Source of the DNA: Dechloromonas sp. Dech2017
GTDB taxonomy: Bacteria; Pseudomonadota; Gammaproteobacteria; Burkholderiales; Rhodocyclaceae
Length of the DNA stretch: 64,000 bases
Reading direction: 5' to 3'
NCBI GenBank assembly: GCA_009469585.1
Contig: SSXW01000015.1
Coordinates: 27,631 to 91,630, forward strand
The notes below the pieces were generated by a model. It was not told where the DNA came from, searched no databases, and was given only the letters and a program-made list of their open reading frames with translations. Position numbers and translations under genes: made by a program. Numbering within the stretch: the stretch's first letter is position 1; each line of letters starts with the position of its first letter. Shown here piece by piece: positions 35,829 to 44,578 of this stretch.

Positions 35829-36725
35829 TCAGAAGCTGACCAGCCGGTCAGCGAACAGCGCCGCGAAGAGCAGGGTCAGGTAGATGATGGAGTAGCGGAA
35901 GCAGCGCCGGGCCAGCCCGTCGCTGTAGCGGCGGCAGAGGGCGATGGCGTAGCCGAGGAAAATCAGGTCGAGCAGGCTGATCGCCGCCAGGTAGAAAGTC
36001 CCGCTCATGCCCAGCGACACCGGGATCAGGCTGGCCGCGGCGAGCATCACGGTGTACCAGAGGATGTGCTGGCAGGTGAAGGCGACGCCGTGGGTGACCG
36101 GCAGCATGGGCAGGCCGGAACGGGCGTAGTCGTTGCGCCGGTAGCAGGCCAGCGCCCAGAAATGCGGCGGGGTCCACAGGAAGATGATCAGGAAAAGCAC
36201 CAGCGGCTCGGCCGAGACCTGGCCGGTCATCGCTGTCCACCCGAGCAGCGGCGGCATGGCGCCGGAAGCGCCGCCGATGACGATGTTCATCGGCGTCGCC
36301 GGTTTGAGGATCAGCGTGTAGATGACGGTGTAGCCGACGAAGGTGGCCAGCGTCAGCCACATCGTCAGGTCGTTGATGAAGCTGTGCAGCAGCCACAGCC
36401 CGGCGGCGCCGAGCAGGGTGGCCAGGGTGATGGTTTCGAGCGGTGCCAGGTCGCCGCGGGCCGTCGCCCGCCAGCTGGTGCGCGCCATTTTGGCGTCGAC
36501 CGTACGCTCGACCAGGCAGTTGAGCGCCGCGGCGGCGAAGGAAACCAGCGCGATGCCCAGCGAGGCGACCAGGAAACGCAGCACCGGGGGAAAGTCGGGC
36601 GTCGCCAGGCACATGCCGATCATCGCCGTGAACACGATCAGGCTGTTCACCCGCGGCTTGCACAGGTGGGCGAAGGCTTGCAGTTTTTCAAGCGGCGACA
36701 GCGAAGGCGTGGCGAAGGTTTGCAT
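35829..36725 (-). CDS. ctaB: Protoheme IX farnesyltransferase (heme O synthase)
   Basis: UbiA-family membrane prenyltransferase making heme O from heme B. The 298 residues have the prenyl-diphosphate motif region N-C-L-V-E-R-T-V-D-A-K-M-A-R-T and the second D-rich/Y-R motif (C-Y-R-R-N-D-Y-A-R-S-G-L-P-M-L-P-V), with about nine helices. The ATG at 36725 was chosen; the longer open frame upstream overlaps the previous gene. Its location next to ctaA completes the heme A pathway within the operon. Confidence 0.94.
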   Translation of the reverse strand: MQTFATPSLSPLEKLQAFAHLCKPRVNSLIVFTAMIGMCLATPDFPPVLRFLVASLGIALVSFAAAALNCLVERTVDAKMARTSWRATARGDLAPLETITLATLLGAAGLWLLHSFINDLTMWLTLATFVGYTVIYTLILKPATPMNIVIGGASGAMPPLLGWTAMTGQVSAEPLVLFLIIFLWTPPHFWALACYRRNDYARSGLPMLPVTHGVAFTCQHILWYTVMLAAASLIPVSLGMSGTFYLAAISLLDLIFLGYAIALCRRYSDGLARRCFRYSIIYLTLLFAALFADRLVSF

Positions 36726-36735
36726 GGCGGGTCTC

Positions 36736-37320
36736 CTAACCGGTCCAGGCGAATTTGAGCAGGCGGTCGAGATCGGCGCGCACGTCGCGGGCGCTGACCT
36801 CGGCCGGGTAATCGATGACCCGGCGCCCCATGGGATCGACGACATGCAGGCGGTAGGCGCTGCGGTCGGCGCCGGGCAACCAGCCGGCCGGGGCGGCGAG
36901 GCGCAGCAGGTCGGGCTGGCGGGCGGCGGCCGCGGCCAGCGCCGGGTCGTCGGCGTTAGCGACTAGCACCACCCGGCGCAGGCGGCCCATTTCCTTGTTC
37001 AGCGAGACCTGGATGCGCCGCATCTCGTCGATTTTCTGTTGGCAGGGTCCTCCGCACGGCCCGTTGACGGCCAGCACGAGCAGCCACTTGCCGTGCAGTT
37101 CGGCCGTCGCCAGTGCTTGGCCATCCGGCTGGCGCAGCCCGCTGGCCGGCAGCGGTTGCGGCGGCGAAAGCAGGTGGCCGTGCTCTATGGTCCGGGCCGG
37201 CTGCCAGCCGCCGAAATAAAGGCCGGCAGCGATGGCGAAGGGCATGGCGAGCAGGGCGACGACCAGGCCCAGCATGGGCAGGCCGCTGCGGCGCGGGGCG
37301 GGCAGGGTGGCGGCGTTCAT
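36736..37320 (-). CDS. Cytochrome oxidase-associated membrane-anchored thioredoxin-like protein
   Basis: A 194-residue protein with an N-terminal membrane anchor (about 14-37) and a periplasmic domain of thioredoxin/SCO-like pattern. The usual C-x-x-x-C appears as N-G-P-C-G-G-P-C-Q-Q-K, and V-V-D-P-M-G-R-R-V is the later strand. In related beta-proteobacteria a gene of this kind lies between SURF1 and ctaA/ctaB and is presumed to help oxidase maturation. Its ATG overlaps the SURF1 stop, which supports operon membership. Confidence 0.72.
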   Translation of the reverse strand: MNAATLPAPRRSGLPMLGLVVALLAMPFAIAAGLYFGGWQPARTIEHGHLLSPPQPLPASGLRQPDGQALATAELHGKWLLVLAVNGPCGGPCQQKIDEMRRIQVSLNKEMGRLRRVVLVANADDPALAAAAARQPDLLRLAAPAGWLPGADRSAYRLHVVDPMGRRVIDYPAEVSARDVRADLDRLLKFAWTG

Positions 37321-38039
37321 GGGCGGCGGACCAGGAAATAGACCCAGATGCCCAGGCTGGACAGCGCGAAGCCGAACCATTGCAGGGCGTAGCTGCGATG
37401 GCGGTCGGCCCGTTCGTCCGGGCGCGGCCACTCGCGCACGAAGCCGTCCGGCGAGGCGGCGTCGAGCTGGACGACCAGGGGCTGCAGCGGATAGGGCACG
37501 GCGCTGCGGAAGCGTTCGAGATCGAGGTTCTGCCAGACTGCCGACCAGCCGGTGGTCGGCTGCGCCGCCAGGTTGAAGAAGCGGCTGGCCGGGACGACGG
37601 CGATGCCGGTCACCTCGACCGGGCCGGCCGGCACGGGGGCCGTCGGCAGCGTGGCATGGTCGGCCGGGGCCGGCACCCAGCCGCGATTGACCAGCACGTG
37701 CATGGTCGATCCTTCCAGCTGCAGGGGCGTGACGACGTGGTAGCCGGCTTGTTCGCGATGCGTCCGGTTGTCGATCAACACCTGGCGGGCCGCATCGTAG
37801 CGGCCGTGCAGGCTGACCCGGCGATGGCGCAGTGCCTCGATATCGGCAGCCGCGGCCGGCAGGGTCGGCAGGGCGATGGCGGCATCGTGGCTGCGCTGGT
37901 CGAGCTCTGTCTGCAGGGCTGTCTTCGCTTCGGCCTTGCGCCATTGCCACAGGCCGAGGGAAACGAAGGCCGGCAGCAGGACGGCGAGCAGCAGGCCGCC
38001 GACGATGGCTACCTGGCGCCGGGAGGCCCTTGCCGGCAT
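37317..38039 (-). CDS. SURF1-family oxidase assembly protein
   Basis: The 240-residue protein has the SURF1 layout: an N-terminal helix (about 9-27) followed by L-G-L-W-Q-W-R-K-A-E, a periplasmic domain with V-N-R-G-W-V-P, and a C-terminal helix with Y-A-L-Q-W-F-G-F. SURF1 helps insert heme A into subunit I. The ATG at 38039 gives a normal short N-terminus. A further upstream ATG at 38093 would interlock with the start codon of the opposite-strand gene and is considered less likely. Confidence 0.87.
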   Translation of the reverse strand: MPARASRRQVAIVGGLLLAVLLPAFVSLGLWQWRKAEAKTALQTELDQRSHDAAIALPTLPAAAADIEALRHRRVSLHGRYDAARQVLIDNRTHREQAGYHVVTPLQLEGSTMHVLVNRGWVPAPADHATLPTAPVPAGPVEVTGIAVVPASRFFNLAAQPTTGWSAVWQNLDLERFRSAVPYPLQPLVVQLDAASPDGFVREWPRPDERADRHRSYALQWFGFALSSLGIWVYFLVRRP

Positions 38040-38091
38040 CTCGGCCGAGCGCGCATACTGAAACGACGGAATCGGTTTGGAGGCGTCGATC

Positions 38092-38292
38092 ATGCTCAGG
38101 GGACTGGTGGTTTTGCTGTTGTTGGCCATAGTCGTCAGCCTGTTCTCCGGGCTCGTCTATCTCTACCGCGACCGCGGCACCGGTGAGCGCACGGCGCGCG
38201 TGTTGACCTGGCGGATCGGCCTGTCGATCACCCTGTTCGTGCTTTTGCTGGCCAGTTTCCGGTTCGGTCTCATACCCGGCTACACCCAGTAG
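38092..38292 (+). CDS. DUF2909 twin-helix membrane protein
   Basis: A 66-residue protein with two hydrophobic helices (about 3-22 and 42-61) separated by a charged loop (Y-R-D-R-G-T-G-E-R-T). This is the DUF2909 family often found in cytochrome oxidase clusters. A GGAGG site lies nine bases before the ATG. It is read against the rest of the operon, and its last 13 bases overlap the end of the subunit III gene. Confidence 0.8.
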   Translation: MLRGLVVLLLLAIVVSLFSGLVYLYRDRGTGERTARVLTWRIGLSITLFVLLLASFRFGLIPGYTQ

Positions 38293-39152
38293 ACGAAGAC
38301 GAAGAGCACCAGCCACACAACATCGACGAAGTGCCAGTACCAGGCCACCGCCTCGAAGGCGAAGTGGCGCTCGGCGCTGAAATGGCCGGACAGGCAGCGC
38401 AGCAGGATGACGATCAGCATGATGGTGCCCAGCGTCACGTGGAAGCCGTGGAAGCCGGTCAGCATGAAGAAGGTGGCGCCATAGGCGCCGGCCCCCATGG
38501 TCAGGCCCAGTTCGTTGTAGGCGTGGTGGTATTCGTAGGCCTGGAAGCCGAGAAAGACGCTGCCCAGCACCACCGTGGCGAGCAGCCCGAGAGCCAGCTG
38601 GCGGCGCCGGTTGCGCAGCAGGCTCCAGTGCGCCCAGGTGACGGTGGCGCCCGAACTGAGCAGCAGCGCGGTATTGAGCGCCGGTATGCCCCATGCCCCC
38701 ATCGGCGTGAAGGCCGGGCCTTTCGGGCCGCTGGTCGGCCAGGTGCCGGCGAATTCCGGCCACAGGCTGGTGCCGTGGGTCGCCATCATGTCGCCCAGGG
38801 TTGGCACCGAGATCACCCGCACGTAGAACAGCGCGCCGAAGAAGGCGGCGAAGAACATCACCTCGGTGGCAATGAACCAGATCATGCCGTAGCGGAAGGA
38901 GCGGTCCTCCCAGTCGCGGTAGGCACCGCTCTGCGATTCGCTGATGACGCGGCCGAACCAGCCGAAGAGCACGTAGAGGATGACCGCGGTGCCGCCCAGC
39001 ATGACCCACTTGCCGGGGCCGAAGTTGTTGATGACCTGTATGAAGCCGAAGGCGAGCAGGAACATGCCCGCCGACAGGATCACCGGGTAGAGGCTGGGCT
39101 GGGGAACGAAATAATGTTCCCCGGGAACGGCGTGGCCTGGGCTGGAACTCAT
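38280..39152 (-). CDS. Cytochrome c oxidase subunit III
   Basis: The 290-residue subunit has seven hydrophobic helices and the family motifs F-I-A-T-E-V-M-F-F-A-A-F-F (with the conserved Glu), E-Y-H-H-A-Y, F-H-G-F-H-V and W-Y-W-H-F-V-D-V-V-W. It stabilises the oxygen-reducing core formed by subunits I and II. Its start overlaps the stop of the ctaG gene. Confidence 0.95.
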   Translation of the reverse strand: MSSSPGHAVPGEHYFVPQPSLYPVILSAGMFLLAFGFIQVINNFGPGKWVMLGGTAVILYVLFGWFGRVISESQSGAYRDWEDRSFRYGMIWFIATEVMFFAAFFGALFYVRVISVPTLGDMMATHGTSLWPEFAGTWPTSGPKGPAFTPMGAWGIPALNTALLLSSGATVTWAHWSLLRNRRRQLALGLLATVVLGSVFLGFQAYEYHHAYNELGLTMGAGAYGATFFMLTGFHGFHVTLGTIMLIVILLRCLSGHFSAERHFAFEAVAWYWHFVDVVWLVLFVFVYWV

Positions 39153-39757
39153 GGTACCTCCCTGCTGGTCAGTGTCTGGCGCTGTCCCTCGAGGCCGAAA
39201 AAGGCGTAGGACAGCGTGATGTGGCTGATGCTGCGGTCAACCGCCGGTTTGACGATAAAAGCCAAAGGCATTTCGCGAGCCTCGCCCGGGCCCAGCGTCT
39301 GCTGCTCGAAACAAAAGCATTCGATCTTCTCGAAATGCTGGGCGGCCTGGCCGGGCGTGACGCTGGGTACGGCCTGGCCGGTGATGCTGCGGTTCGAGGT
39401 GTTGCGCACCAGGTAGGTGACCTGCTGCAGTTCGCCGGGGTGCACGTCGAGGCTGAGGGTCAGCGGTCGCATGTCCCAGGGCAGGCCGGGCATCACCGTG
39501 CCGGTGAATTCGACGCGTACGCTCCGCGTCAGGTCGACGGCGGGTTCGGGGGCTGTCGCCGTTTTCAGGCCGCCGAAGCCGAAGTTGTCGCGTATGGTTT
39601 CCTGGCCGCCGGTCTTGCCGTTGAAGCCGGTGACCTGGCACAGCACGTCGTAGAGCGGCACCATGGCGAAGGCGAAGACGAAGGCCCCGGCTACCAGCAG
39701 CAACAGCCGGCCAATCAGGCGGTTGTGGCTGGGTGGGGCGGTCCGGGCCTGTTCCAT
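39149..39757 (-). CDS. ctaG: Cytochrome c oxidase assembly protein CtaG (Cox11)
   Basis: Delivers copper to the CuB site of subunit I. The 202-residue protein has one N-terminal membrane helix and a periplasmic immunoglobulin-like domain with the copper ligands in F-E-K-I-E-C-F-C-F-E-Q-Q. A weak copy of the dispersed repeat (39229-39242) falls in its coding sequence near V-K-P-A-V-D-R-S. Confidence 0.94.
   Translation of the reverse strand: MEQARTAPPSHNRLIGRLLLLVAGAFVFAFAMVPLYDVLCQVTGFNGKTGGQETIRDNFGFGGLKTATAPEPAVDLTRSVRVEFTGTVMPGLPWDMRPLTLSLDVHPGELQQVTYLVRNTSNRSITGQAVPSVTPGQAAQHFEKIECFCFEQQTLGPGEAREMPLAFIVKPAVDRSISHITLSYAFFGLEGQRQTLTSREVP
39229..39263. repeat. Dispersed repeat, degenerate copy 8 (inside ctaG)
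   Basis: Only TGCTGCGGTCAACCG and a distant AAAAGCCAAAGG agree with the other copies, and the residues it encodes are plausible CtaG sequence. It may be chance. Confidence 0.3.
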
Positions 39758-39761
39758 GATG

Positions 39762-39899
39762 CTAGCGCTTGATCAGCAGCCCGATCAGGTACAGCCCCAG
39801 GACGAACGCCGCCAGCAGCCAGCCGAGGCGCCGGGCGGCGGCCCGGCGGCGCCGCAGGTCGTCGTCGGAGAAGGCGGACGGGGTCGGTTCGGCGTTCAT
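39762..39899 (-). CDS. Very small membrane protein of the oxidase operon (45 residues)
   Basis: The ORF is too short for most callers but is tightly framed: its ATG overlaps the subunit I stop and it ends five bases before ctaG. The product has an acidic then Arg-rich head (D-D-D-L-R-R-R-R-A-A-A-R-R) and a single hydrophobic helix (L-L-A-A-F-V-L-G-L-Y-L-I-G-L-L-I). Tiny proteins of this type are known in beta-proteobacterial caa3 or aa3 operons as small oxidase assembly factors. Confidence 0.78.
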   Translation of the reverse strand: MNAEPTPSAFSDDDLRRRRAAARRLGWLLAAFVLGLYLIGLLIKR

Positions 39900-41491
39900 T
39901 TGATCACCGGCTGGGTTTCCCAGCTATGGTGGGGCGGCGGCGAGGAAAGCTCCCACTCCAGCCCTTCGGCGCTCTCCCAGACGCGGCCTTCGGCCTTCTT
40001 GCCGCCGCGTACGGTGATCCAGATGTTCCAGGCGAAGATCAGCTGGCTGAGGCCGAGGATGAAGGCGCCGACCGTCGAGATGGCGTTGAACTCGGCGAAC
40101 TGCAGGGCGTAGTCGGGAATGCGCCGCGGCATGCCGGCCAGGCCAAGGAAGAATTGCGGGATGAAGGTCAGGTTGAAGGAAAAGACGGTCAGCCAGAAAT
40201 GCAGCTTGCCGAGCTTTTCGCAGTACATGTGGCCGGTCCATTTCGGCAGCCAGTAATAGACGCCGGTCATCACGCCCATGATGCCGCCGGCGAACAGCGC
40301 GTAATGGAAGTGGGCGACGACGAAATAGCTGTGATGGTACTGGGCGTCGGCGGCGACGTCGGCGAGGATCAGCCCGGTCAGGCCGGCGATGCCGAAGAGC
40401 ACGATGAAACCGATGGCGAACAGCATCGGCGTCTCGAAGCTCATCGCCCCCTTCCACATGGTGGCGATCCAGCAGAAGAAGAGCACGGCCAGCGGCAGCG
40501 AAATGGCCATGGTGCTGAACATGAAGTAGATCAGCGCCGGCACCGGCATGCCGGCCGTGAAGAAGTGGTGGGCCCAGACCACTACCGACAGCAAGCCGAT
40601 GGCGATGAAGCTGTACACCTGGGCCTTGTAGCCGTAGGTCGGCTTGCGCGAGAAGGTGGCCAGCACGTGCGGCATCAGCCCCCACACCGGCAGCAGCAGG
40701 ATGTACACCTCGGGGTGGCCGAAGAACCAGAACAGGTGCTGGAAGAGGATGGGGTCGCCGCCGCCGGCCGCGTCGAAGAAATGCGTGCCGAAATGGCGGT
40801 CGGTGAGCAGCATGGTCACCGCCCCGGCCAGCACGGGCAGCGTGGCGATCAGCAAAAAGGCGGTGATCAGCCAGCCCCAGGCAAAGAGCGGCAATTTCAT
40901 CATCGTCATGCCCGGGGCGCGCATGTTGAAGATGGTGACGATGATGTTGATCGACCCCATGATCGACGAGATGCCGAGGATATGCACGGCGAGGATGGCG
41001 AAATCGACGCCCATGCCACCCTGCACCGAGAGCGGCGCGTAGAAGGTCCAGCCGGTGGCCAGCGCCCCGTCGCCGATGCCGAACAGGGCCAGCGTGAAGG
41101 GCAGGGTGAGCAGGATGGCGGCCGGCGGCAGCAGCCAGAAACCCCAGTTGTTGAGCCGCGGCAGCGCCATGTCGGGAGCGCCTATCATCAGCGGGATCAT
41201 CCAGTTGGCGAAGCCGGTGGCGGCCGGCATCAGCGCCGCGAAGATCATCACCAGGGCGTGGATGCCGATCAGCTGGTTGAAGAACTCGGGCTTCATCAAC
41301 TGCAGGCCGGGTTGGAACAACTCGGCACGTACGGCGAGGATCATCAGGCCACCGACGAAGAACATGATCAGCGAGAACATCATGTACATCGTGCCGATGT
41401 CCTTGTGGTTGGTCGTCGTCAGCCAGCGCCGCAGGCCGCCCTGGTAGGGTTCGGCGGCGTGTCCGCCGGGATGGGTGGTGGCTATGCTCAT
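39896..41491 (-). CDS. Cytochrome c oxidase subunit I
   Basis: The catalytic heme-copper subunit of 531 residues with 12 helices. Motifs seen are G-T-M-Y-M-M-F-S, the heme ligand in I-G-I-H-A-L-V-M-I-F, the CuB ligand and cross-linked Tyr in H-P-E-V-Y-I-L, the His pair in W-A-H-H-F-F-T-A-G and S-Y-F-V-V-A-H-F-H-Y-A-L-F. The H-P-E-V-Y and Y-S-F-I-A-I-G features place it in the A-type family with full proton channels. It is the second gene of the operon. Confidence 0.96.
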   Translation of the reverse strand: MSIATTHPGGHAAEPYQGGLRRWLTTTNHKDIGTMYMMFSLIMFFVGGLMILAVRAELFQPGLQLMKPEFFNQLIGIHALVMIFAALMPAATGFANWMIPLMIGAPDMALPRLNNWGFWLLPPAAILLTLPFTLALFGIGDGALATGWTFYAPLSVQGGMGVDFAILAVHILGISSIMGSINIIVTIFNMRAPGMTMMKLPLFAWGWLITAFLLIATLPVLAGAVTMLLTDRHFGTHFFDAAGGGDPILFQHLFWFFGHPEVYILLLPVWGLMPHVLATFSRKPTYGYKAQVYSFIAIGLLSVVVWAHHFFTAGMPVPALIYFMFSTMAISLPLAVLFFCWIATMWKGAMSFETPMLFAIGFIVLFGIAGLTGLILADVAADAQYHHSYFVVAHFHYALFAGGIMGVMTGVYYWLPKWTGHMYCEKLGKLHFWLTVFSFNLTFIPQFFLGLAGMPRRIPDYALQFAEFNAISTVGAFILGLSQLIFAWNIWITVRGGKKAEGRVWESAEGLEWELSSPPPHHSWETQPVIK

Positions 41492-41501
41492 CGCTCGTCT
41501 C

Positions 41502-42716
41502 CTAGCGCAGGGCCTTGATCTGGGCGGGCTGGATCATGTCGCCCTTGCTGTTGCCGAAACTGTTGCGTTCGTAGGTAATCACCGCCGCCAGCTCGACATC
41601 CGACAGGCTGGCGCTGAACGCCTGCATGGCCGTGCCGGCCTTGCCGTGCATGACGCGGTCGACGTGGCTGTCCTTGATCACCTTGCCGTTCATGTCGAGC
41701 AACGGGCCGTTGACGATCTTGCTGCCGGCCAGCCCCGGGAAGGCCGGGGGCAGCCCCTTGCCGTCGGGCTGGTGGCAGGCGGCGCAGACCTTTTCATAGA
41801 CCGCCTTGCCCTCGGTCATCAGCTCTTCGCTGCTCCACGCCCGGTCGGCCCCGCCAGCCGCCGCCGTGGCCTCGGCCTTTTGCGCCTCCAGCCAGGCCAG
41901 GTATTCCGGCTCCGGCACCGCGTGGACGACCACCGGCATGAAGCCGTGATCCTTGCCGCACAACTCTGCGCACTGGCCGCGATAGGTGCCGGGCTTTTCG
42001 ATCAGCACCCAGGTTTCGCGCAGGAAGCCCGGGATGGCGTCGCGCTTGACGCCGAATTGTGGCACCCACCAGGTGTGGATGACATCGGTCGACGTGAGCA
42101 GGATGCGCACCTTCTTGCCGACCGGCAGCACGACCGGCTTGTCGACTTCGAGCAGGTAGTGCTCGCCCTTGGCCTCGGCGTTGCTGATCTGGTCGCGCGG
42201 CGTAGACAGCGTGCTGATGAACTTGACCCCGGCCTCCGGGTATTCGTACTGCCACTTCCACTGCATGCCGGTGACCTTGAGCACCATGTCGGCGCGGGTC
42301 TGGGTGTCTTCCATGTTGATGATGGCCTTGACGGCCGGGATGCCCATCAGCACGAAATCGATGAAGAGCAGGATGGCGAAGGGGATCAGCGCCCAGAACC
42401 ACTGCGTGGCACCCTTCGGCCCGGAAAACCTGGCGGGCTGGTGGCCGACGCTTTTCCGGTGCTTGATCATCGAGTAGATCATGATGGCGAACACCACGAC
42501 GAAAAGTATCGTGATGATCAGCATGAACTCATTGTGGATATGCAGGGTTTCCCGGGCAATCGGCGTTACCGGTTCCGGGAAGTTGAAGTTGTAGGCGGCG
42601 GAAGCCAAGCCGGGCAGACCTAACAGGGCGAGGGTCAGAAACCGGGGGGGGAGGCCAAAGCCATCGAATGCGCGCCGCCAGCGCGAATGCCGTGAAATCT
42701 GCATGCGACATGCCAT
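41502..42716 (-). CDS. Cytochrome c oxidase subunit II with fused cytochrome c domain (caa3 type)
   Basis: The 404 residues contain a signal peptide, two membrane helices, and a cupredoxin domain with the CuA site C-A-E-L-C-G-K-D-H-G-F-M. A C-terminal cytochrome c domain has heme motif C-A-A-C-H and a Met ligand in V-M-H-G-K-A-G-T-A-M. The fused cytochrome identifies a caa3-type enzyme. The ATG at 42716 has GGGAGGGAACAG directly before it; the longer open frame upstream is not used. First gene of the leftward operon. Confidence 0.94.
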   Translation of the reverse strand: MACRMQISRHSRWRRAFDGFGLPPRFLTLALLGLPGLASAAYNFNFPEPVTPIARETLHIHNEFMLIITILFVVVFAIMIYSMIKHRKSVGHQPARFSGPKGATQWFWALIPFAILLFIDFVLMGIPAVKAIINMEDTQTRADMVLKVTGMQWKWQYEYPEAGVKFISTLSTPRDQISNAEAKGEHYLLEVDKPVVLPVGKKVRILLTSTDVIHTWWVPQFGVKRDAIPGFLRETWVLIEKPGTYRGQCAELCGKDHGFMPVVVHAVPEPEYLAWLEAQKAEATAAAGGADRAWSSEELMTEGKAVYEKVCAACHQPDGKGLPPAFPGLAGSKIVNGPLLDMNGKVIKDSHVDRVMHGKAGTAMQAFSASLSDVELAAVITYERNSFGNSKGDMIQPAQIKALR

Positions 42717-42793
42717 TCTGTTCCCTCCCCCTTGTGAGAACCGGTCTGTGCAGTGAGAATCGGCCTTGTTCAAATAGTTCAGAAAATTTTCAC

Positions 42794-43375
42794 ATGGTCC
42801 GTCGGTCATTCCTGTTGCTCGTCGCCGCGCTATTGCTGGGCTGCAACCGGACGCCGGTCGCCTTTCACAACACTGACCTGACCGGCGCCACCTTTGCCCG
42901 CCAGTTGAGCCTCACCGACCACAACGGGCAGCAACGCAGGCTGGGCGATTTCCAGGGCAAGGCCGTTGTTGTTTTCTTCGGCTACACGACCTGTCCGGAT
43001 ATCTGCCCGACCATGCTGGCCCGCCTGGCCGATGTGATGAAGGCGTTGGGCAAGGATGCGGCGCGGGTGCAGGTGCTGTTCGTCACCATCGACCCCGAGC
43101 GCGACAGCGCCGGGCGGCTGAAGGCCTTTGTGCAGTGGTTTCATGCCGATTTTCTCGGCCTGCGCGGCGATGCCGGGCAGACCAAGGTGGTGACCGAGGA
43201 GTTCCGCATCTTCGCCGCCCGCAAGCCGGTCGACGGCGAACTGGGCTATGTCATGGACCACTCGTCGGGCGCCTATGTTTACGACCCGGCCGGCCGGCTG
43301 CGGCTGTATGTCAAGGATGACGCCGGCGTGGACGAGATCGCCGCCGATCTTCGCTTGCTGCTGCAGGGGAATTAG
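42794..43375 (+). CDS. SCO1/SenC family copper chaperone lipoprotein
   Basis: SCO proteins load copper into the CuA site. The 193 residues have a lipobox A-L-L-L-G-C near residue 16, the thioredoxin-like copper motif Y-T-T-C-P-D-I-C-P, and the third ligand His in V-M-D-H-S-S. It is divergent from the oxidase operon across a 77-bp gap, so the two probably share regulatory DNA. Confidence 0.92.
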   Translation: MVRRSFLLLVAALLLGCNRTPVAFHNTDLTGATFARQLSLTDHNGQQRRLGDFQGKAVVVFFGYTTCPDICPTMLARLADVMKALGKDAARVQVLFVTIDPERDSAGRLKAFVQWFHADFLGLRGDAGQTKVVTEEFRIFAARKPVDGELGYVMDHSSGAYVYDPAGRLRLYVKDDAGVDEIAADLRLLLQGN

Positions 43376-43435
43376 GGGTGGGGCAGGGCGGGCGCTATAC
43401 TGTTCGCCCTGGTCAATTCCCTTTCCGGTACCTGA

Positions 43436-44403
<968 letters not shown>

Positions 44404-44412
44404 GCTGACCGG

Positions 44413-44452
44413 ATTTCAATTTTTGGCCAAAATTCCGGTTGACCGCGGCAGT
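44413..44452. repeat. Dispersed repeat copy 9 (after the L,D-transpeptidase gene)
   Basis: Reads ATTTCAATTTTTGGCCAAAA then TTCCGGTTGACCGCGGCAGT. It begins 10 bp after the stop codon and is well preserved. Confidence 0.82.
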
Positions 44453-44529
44453 GCTGGAACACCGCATTTGCGATGAAGCGCTGGGCGCCCGGTTGTGGTG
44501 GAGCAAAGTCGGGGCAATGCGCCACAAAT

Positions 44530-44559
44530 AAAAATGGGCCGATTGATCGGCCCATTTTT
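44530..44559. terminator. Bidirectional intrinsic terminator closing the Fap-like cluster
   Basis: A perfect 14-bp stem AAAAATGGGCCGAT/ATCGGCCCATTTTT with a two-base loop and A/T tracts on both sides. It separates the L,D-transpeptidase gene from the last gene of the leftward amyloid-like cluster. Confidence 0.9.
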
Positions 44560-44578
44560 GCTCAGCAGGAAAGCTGTC

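Noticed and set aside
38093..38129. Longer SURF1 start
   Set aside because: It would add about 30 residues of non-conserved sequence before the membrane helix and collide with the ribosome site of the opposite gene.
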